From the NCBI GenBank assembly GCA_900549375.1, contig URNY01000132.1, positions 1 to 7,350 of the forward strand: a DNA stretch of 7,350 bases. The letters are read 5' to 3'. A model generated the notes under the pieces. The model saw only the letters and a program-made list of their open reading frames with translations. It did no database searches and had not been told where the DNA came from. Within the stretch, counting starts at the first letter, position 1; each line of letters begins with the position of its first letter. The DNA is from an uncultured Bacteroidales bacterium (GTDB lineage Bacteria > Bacteroidota > Bacteroidia > Bacteroidales > Muribaculaceae). Of the stretch, positions 6,007-7,350 are shown piece after piece. The translations under genes were made by a program, and so were the position numbers.

Positions 6007-6885
6007 ATGATTCGAAAAAAACTAATTGCCTTGGCTCTCGCGCTTTCAGCGGCCCTCCCGGCGTTCGCCGAGAGCGACCAGACGCAGAAAGAGCGCCTCT
6101 TCAGCTTCGCCTATGGCGACACTGTGCGCACCTATCGCATGTATATCCCCGAGGGGATCCAACCCGGAGCGCCGCTCGTGGTCTATACCCACGGCTACGG
6201 CTCCAAGACGCGCTGGCGCACGGGCCTCAACGGCACGGCGCGCGCCAACGGCTTCGCCGTCTGCTATCCCGACGGCTCCCCCGACTCGCGCGGAAAGGAT
6301 GGCTGGAAAGTGGGCTATCCCCCGCAGGAATCGATGACCATCGATGAGGCCGATTTCTTCAAGGCCCTCAAGGAGGAGGTATGCTCCCGCTTCAACCTCT
6401 CGCGCCAAAACGCCTTCATGGCCGGCATGTCGAACGGCGGCGACCTCTGCTATCAACTCGCCTTTACCGCGCCGGGACTTTTCCGCGCCTACGCCTCGGT
6501 GGCCGGCCTCCTTTTCGAATGCACATATCTGAACAATCCCCTCCCTCAGGCCGTTCCTTTTATGGAGATACATGGAGACGCCGACAAGACCTCGATGTGG
6601 GAGGGCGACCATCTCAATACCGGAGGCTGGGGGAGCTATATTCCCGTACCGCTCGCAGTGGAGACAATGGCCGTGGCCAACCGATGCACCACCATCGCCA
6701 CCGATACCTTCCCTACCCTTGCCGACCCGGAGCGCATCGTGACGCATACCGTCTACGGCGGCGCGCCCTCGGGATTCGACGTGGAGGTCTACCGCATCCA
6801 GAGCGGTCCGCATTCCTGGGCCGTGAAGGATCTGCCGACCCACGAGCTTATCTGGCGATTCTTCTCCCGCTATCTCGCAAAATAA
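6007..6885 (+). CDS. Secreted alpha/beta-hydrolase esterase (PHB depolymerase/feruloyl esterase-like, COG3509 type)
   Basis: The product is 292 aa from the ATG at 6007. This start is preferred over the upstream in-frame ATG at 5893 because it begins a clean signal peptide (MIRKKLIALALAL to AFA|ES) and the longer form would be translated through the terminator hairpin. The core is an alpha/beta-hydrolase: VVYTHGYG near residues 58-65 (oxyanion region), nucleophile elbow GMSNGG with S142, HGDAD at 189-193 with D193 as likely acid, and GPHSW with H269 as catalytic histidine. The order and spacing fit the Esterase_PHB/LpqC family, which cleaves polyester or acyl and feruloyl groups on polysaccharides. 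Beside a glucanase and a SusC-like receptor, removal of ester substituents from a glycan is the likely role; this is inference. Unlike the three preceding exported proteins it ends at RYLAK without the shared tail, so a periplasmic location is plausible. Confidence 0.85.
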   Translation: MIRKKLIALALALSAALPAFAESDQTQKERLFSFAYGDTVRTYRMYIPEGIQPGAPLVVYTHGYGSKTRWRTGLNGTARANGFAVCYPDGSPDSRGKDGWKVGYPPQESMTIDEADFFKALKEEVCSRFNLSRQNAFMAGMSNGGDLCYQLAFTAPGLFRAYASVAGLLFECTYLNNPLPQAVPFMEIHGDADKTSMWEGDHLNTGGWGSYIPVPLAVETMAVANRCTTIATDTFPTLADPERIVTHTVYGGAPSGFDVEVYRIQSGPHSWAVKDLPTHELIWRFFSRYLAK

Positions 6886-6927
6886 ACACCGTTCCCTCTC
6901 TTACGATTGCGACACTCGCCGTTCCCG

Positions 6928-6953
6928 CCTCTCTCTTCCTCTCTTCTCTCCTT
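6928..6953 (+). other. 26-nt homopyrimidine tract upstream of the acyltransferase promoter
   Basis: Bases 6928-6953 are all C or T on the plus strand. The run ends inside the predicted -33 element of the next gene. No terminator hairpin is seen between the esterase stop (6885) and this tract. Such tracts can be C-rich readthrough or Rho-utilisation regions, or affect DNA structure; no role is shown here. Confidence 0.5.
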
Positions 6954-6982
6954 GCAATCTTTGAGGGAATTTATTAATTTTG
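6951..6982 (+). promoter_or_regulatory. Bacteroidales-type promoter for the N-acyltransferase gene
   Basis: TAATTTTG at 6975-6982 matches the -7 consensus TAnnTTTG perfectly. CTTG at 6951-6954 is one base off TTTG, with a 20-bp spacer. The predicted start is near 6988, giving a leader of about 44 nt before the ATG at 7032. Both elements overlap copies of TTGCAATC (6952-6959 and 6980-6987). Confidence 0.7.
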
Positions 6983-6999
6983 CAATCGGAAAAATTTGT

Positions 7000-7012
7000 G
7001 CCGCGCCGCGGC
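7000..7012 (+). promoter_or_regulatory. Small GC hairpin in the acyltransferase leader
   Basis: GCCGC (7000-7004) and GCGGC (7008-7012) flank a 3-nt loop, 19 nt before the start codon in an otherwise AT-rich leader. It could modulate ribosome access, but it is short and may be chance. Confidence 0.3.
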
Positions 7013-7031
7013 GTGACCATGTCAAGAGTGT

Positions 7032-7350
7032 ATGCAGCCCATCATCGATAAAATAGATCCCGAACTTATTGTAGCGGAGCTCACCCCCGACCGGCTTCTG
7101 CGTCAGACCAACAAGGGAGACAACGAAATATATGTGCTCGACGGCCGCAAAGCCCCCAACACGATGCGGGAAATCGGTCGCCTGCGCGAGATTGCGTTCC
7201 GCGACGCCGGCGGAGGCACCGGTCTCGAATGCGACATCGATGAGTTCGACATGATGGACCCTCCATGCAGGCAGATGATCGTATGGAACCCCGCCGAGCG
7301 CGAAATCATCGGCGGCTACCGCTTCATCCTCGGAGAGGACATAGCTTTAG
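7032..7350 (+). CDS. glsB: GNAT-type N-acyltransferase, probable GlsB (glycine lipid synthesis), N-terminal part
   Basis: The frame is open for 106 codons from ATG 7032 to the right edge and continues beyond it. The sequence begins MQPIIDKIDPELIVAELT, then RQTNKGDNEIYVLDG, MREIGRLREIAFRDAGGGTG and DIDEFDMMD, followed by QMIVWNPAEREIIGGYRFIL. This matches my recollection of the Bacteroidales protein often annotated 'hemolysin' (GNAT/Acetyltransf_5, OlsB-like). In Bacteroides, GlsB N-acylates glycine with a 3-hydroxy fatty acid as the first step of glycine-lipid synthesis, usually beside the O-acyltransferase GlsA. No signal peptide is present, consistent with a cytoplasmic or membrane-face enzyme. 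It has its own promoter and is probably unrelated to the glycan genes upstream. The start is supported by conserved N-terminal residues; the out-of-frame ATG at 7019 gives only a 10-codon peptide. The C-terminal half and any glsA are outside the window, so the exact gene name is moderately sure. Confidence 0.72.
   Translation, partial: MQPIIDKIDPELIVAELTPDRLLRQTNKGDNEIYVLDGRKAPNTMREIGRLREIAFRDAGGGTGLECDIDEFDMMDPPCRQMIVWNPAEREIIGGYRFILGEDIAL

Noticed and set aside
6046..6843. 265-codon minus-strand open frame opposite the esterase
   Set aside because: Antisense shadow; the plus strand encodes the signal peptide and Ser/Asp/His triad in order.

Overview
The window looks like Bacteroidota DNA, most likely a gut Bacteroidales member (Muribaculaceae-, Prevotella- or Bacteroides-like). 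The evidence is an N-terminal SusC/RagA-type receptor fragment, several matches to the Bacteroidales promoter pattern (TTTG, about 20 bp, TAnnTTTG), A/T-rich leaders without clear Shine-Dalgarno sites, and secreted proteins sharing a 'Y/F-G-x-D-G-x-R ... K-R-I-x-R' C-terminal tail. No RNA genes, IS elements, integrases or CRISPR arrays were seen.

Layout: (1) 1-283, minus strand: the first 94 codons of a SusC/RagA-like TonB-dependent receptor, running off the left edge. (2) 284-815: a 532-bp divergent intergenic region with a good minus-strand promoter about 245 bp before the receptor start, a two-tier stem-loop in that leader, and a plus-strand -7 element overlapped by a 9-bp inverted repeat. 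(3) 816-1712 and 1739-2641: two tandem paralogous secreted proteins of about 300 aa and unknown function, 26 bp apart, followed by a strong stem-loop. (4) 2781-5891: a 1036-aa secreted multidomain glycoside hydrolase, read as a beta-gamma-crystallin-like module, a GH128-type (Glyco_hydro_cc) catalytic core with both expected glutamates, three FN3-like modules, a LamG/concanavalin-like module, and the same tail. (5) 5928-5966: a textbook terminator hairpin with a plausible promoter immediately upstream. (6) 6007-6885: a secreted alpha/beta-hydrolase esterase of the PHB depolymerase/feruloyl esterase (COG3509) type. (7) 7032-7350: the N-terminal part of a GNAT-type N-acyltransferase, probably GlsB of glycine-lipid synthesis, with its own well-formed promoter.

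Working model (inference): the receptor, the two small exported proteins, the hydrolase and the esterase form a glycan-utilisation locus. The GH128-type core suggests a beta-1,3-glucan substrate, and the esterase could remove ester substituents. The two paralogues and the hydrolase carry the same tail and so probably share an export or surface-retention route; the esterase lacks it and may be periplasmic. The acyltransferase at the right edge looks like unrelated housekeeping lipid metabolism. The most novel material is the uncharacterised tandem paralogue pair, the shared tail, and the unusual regulatory layouts in the intergenic regions.
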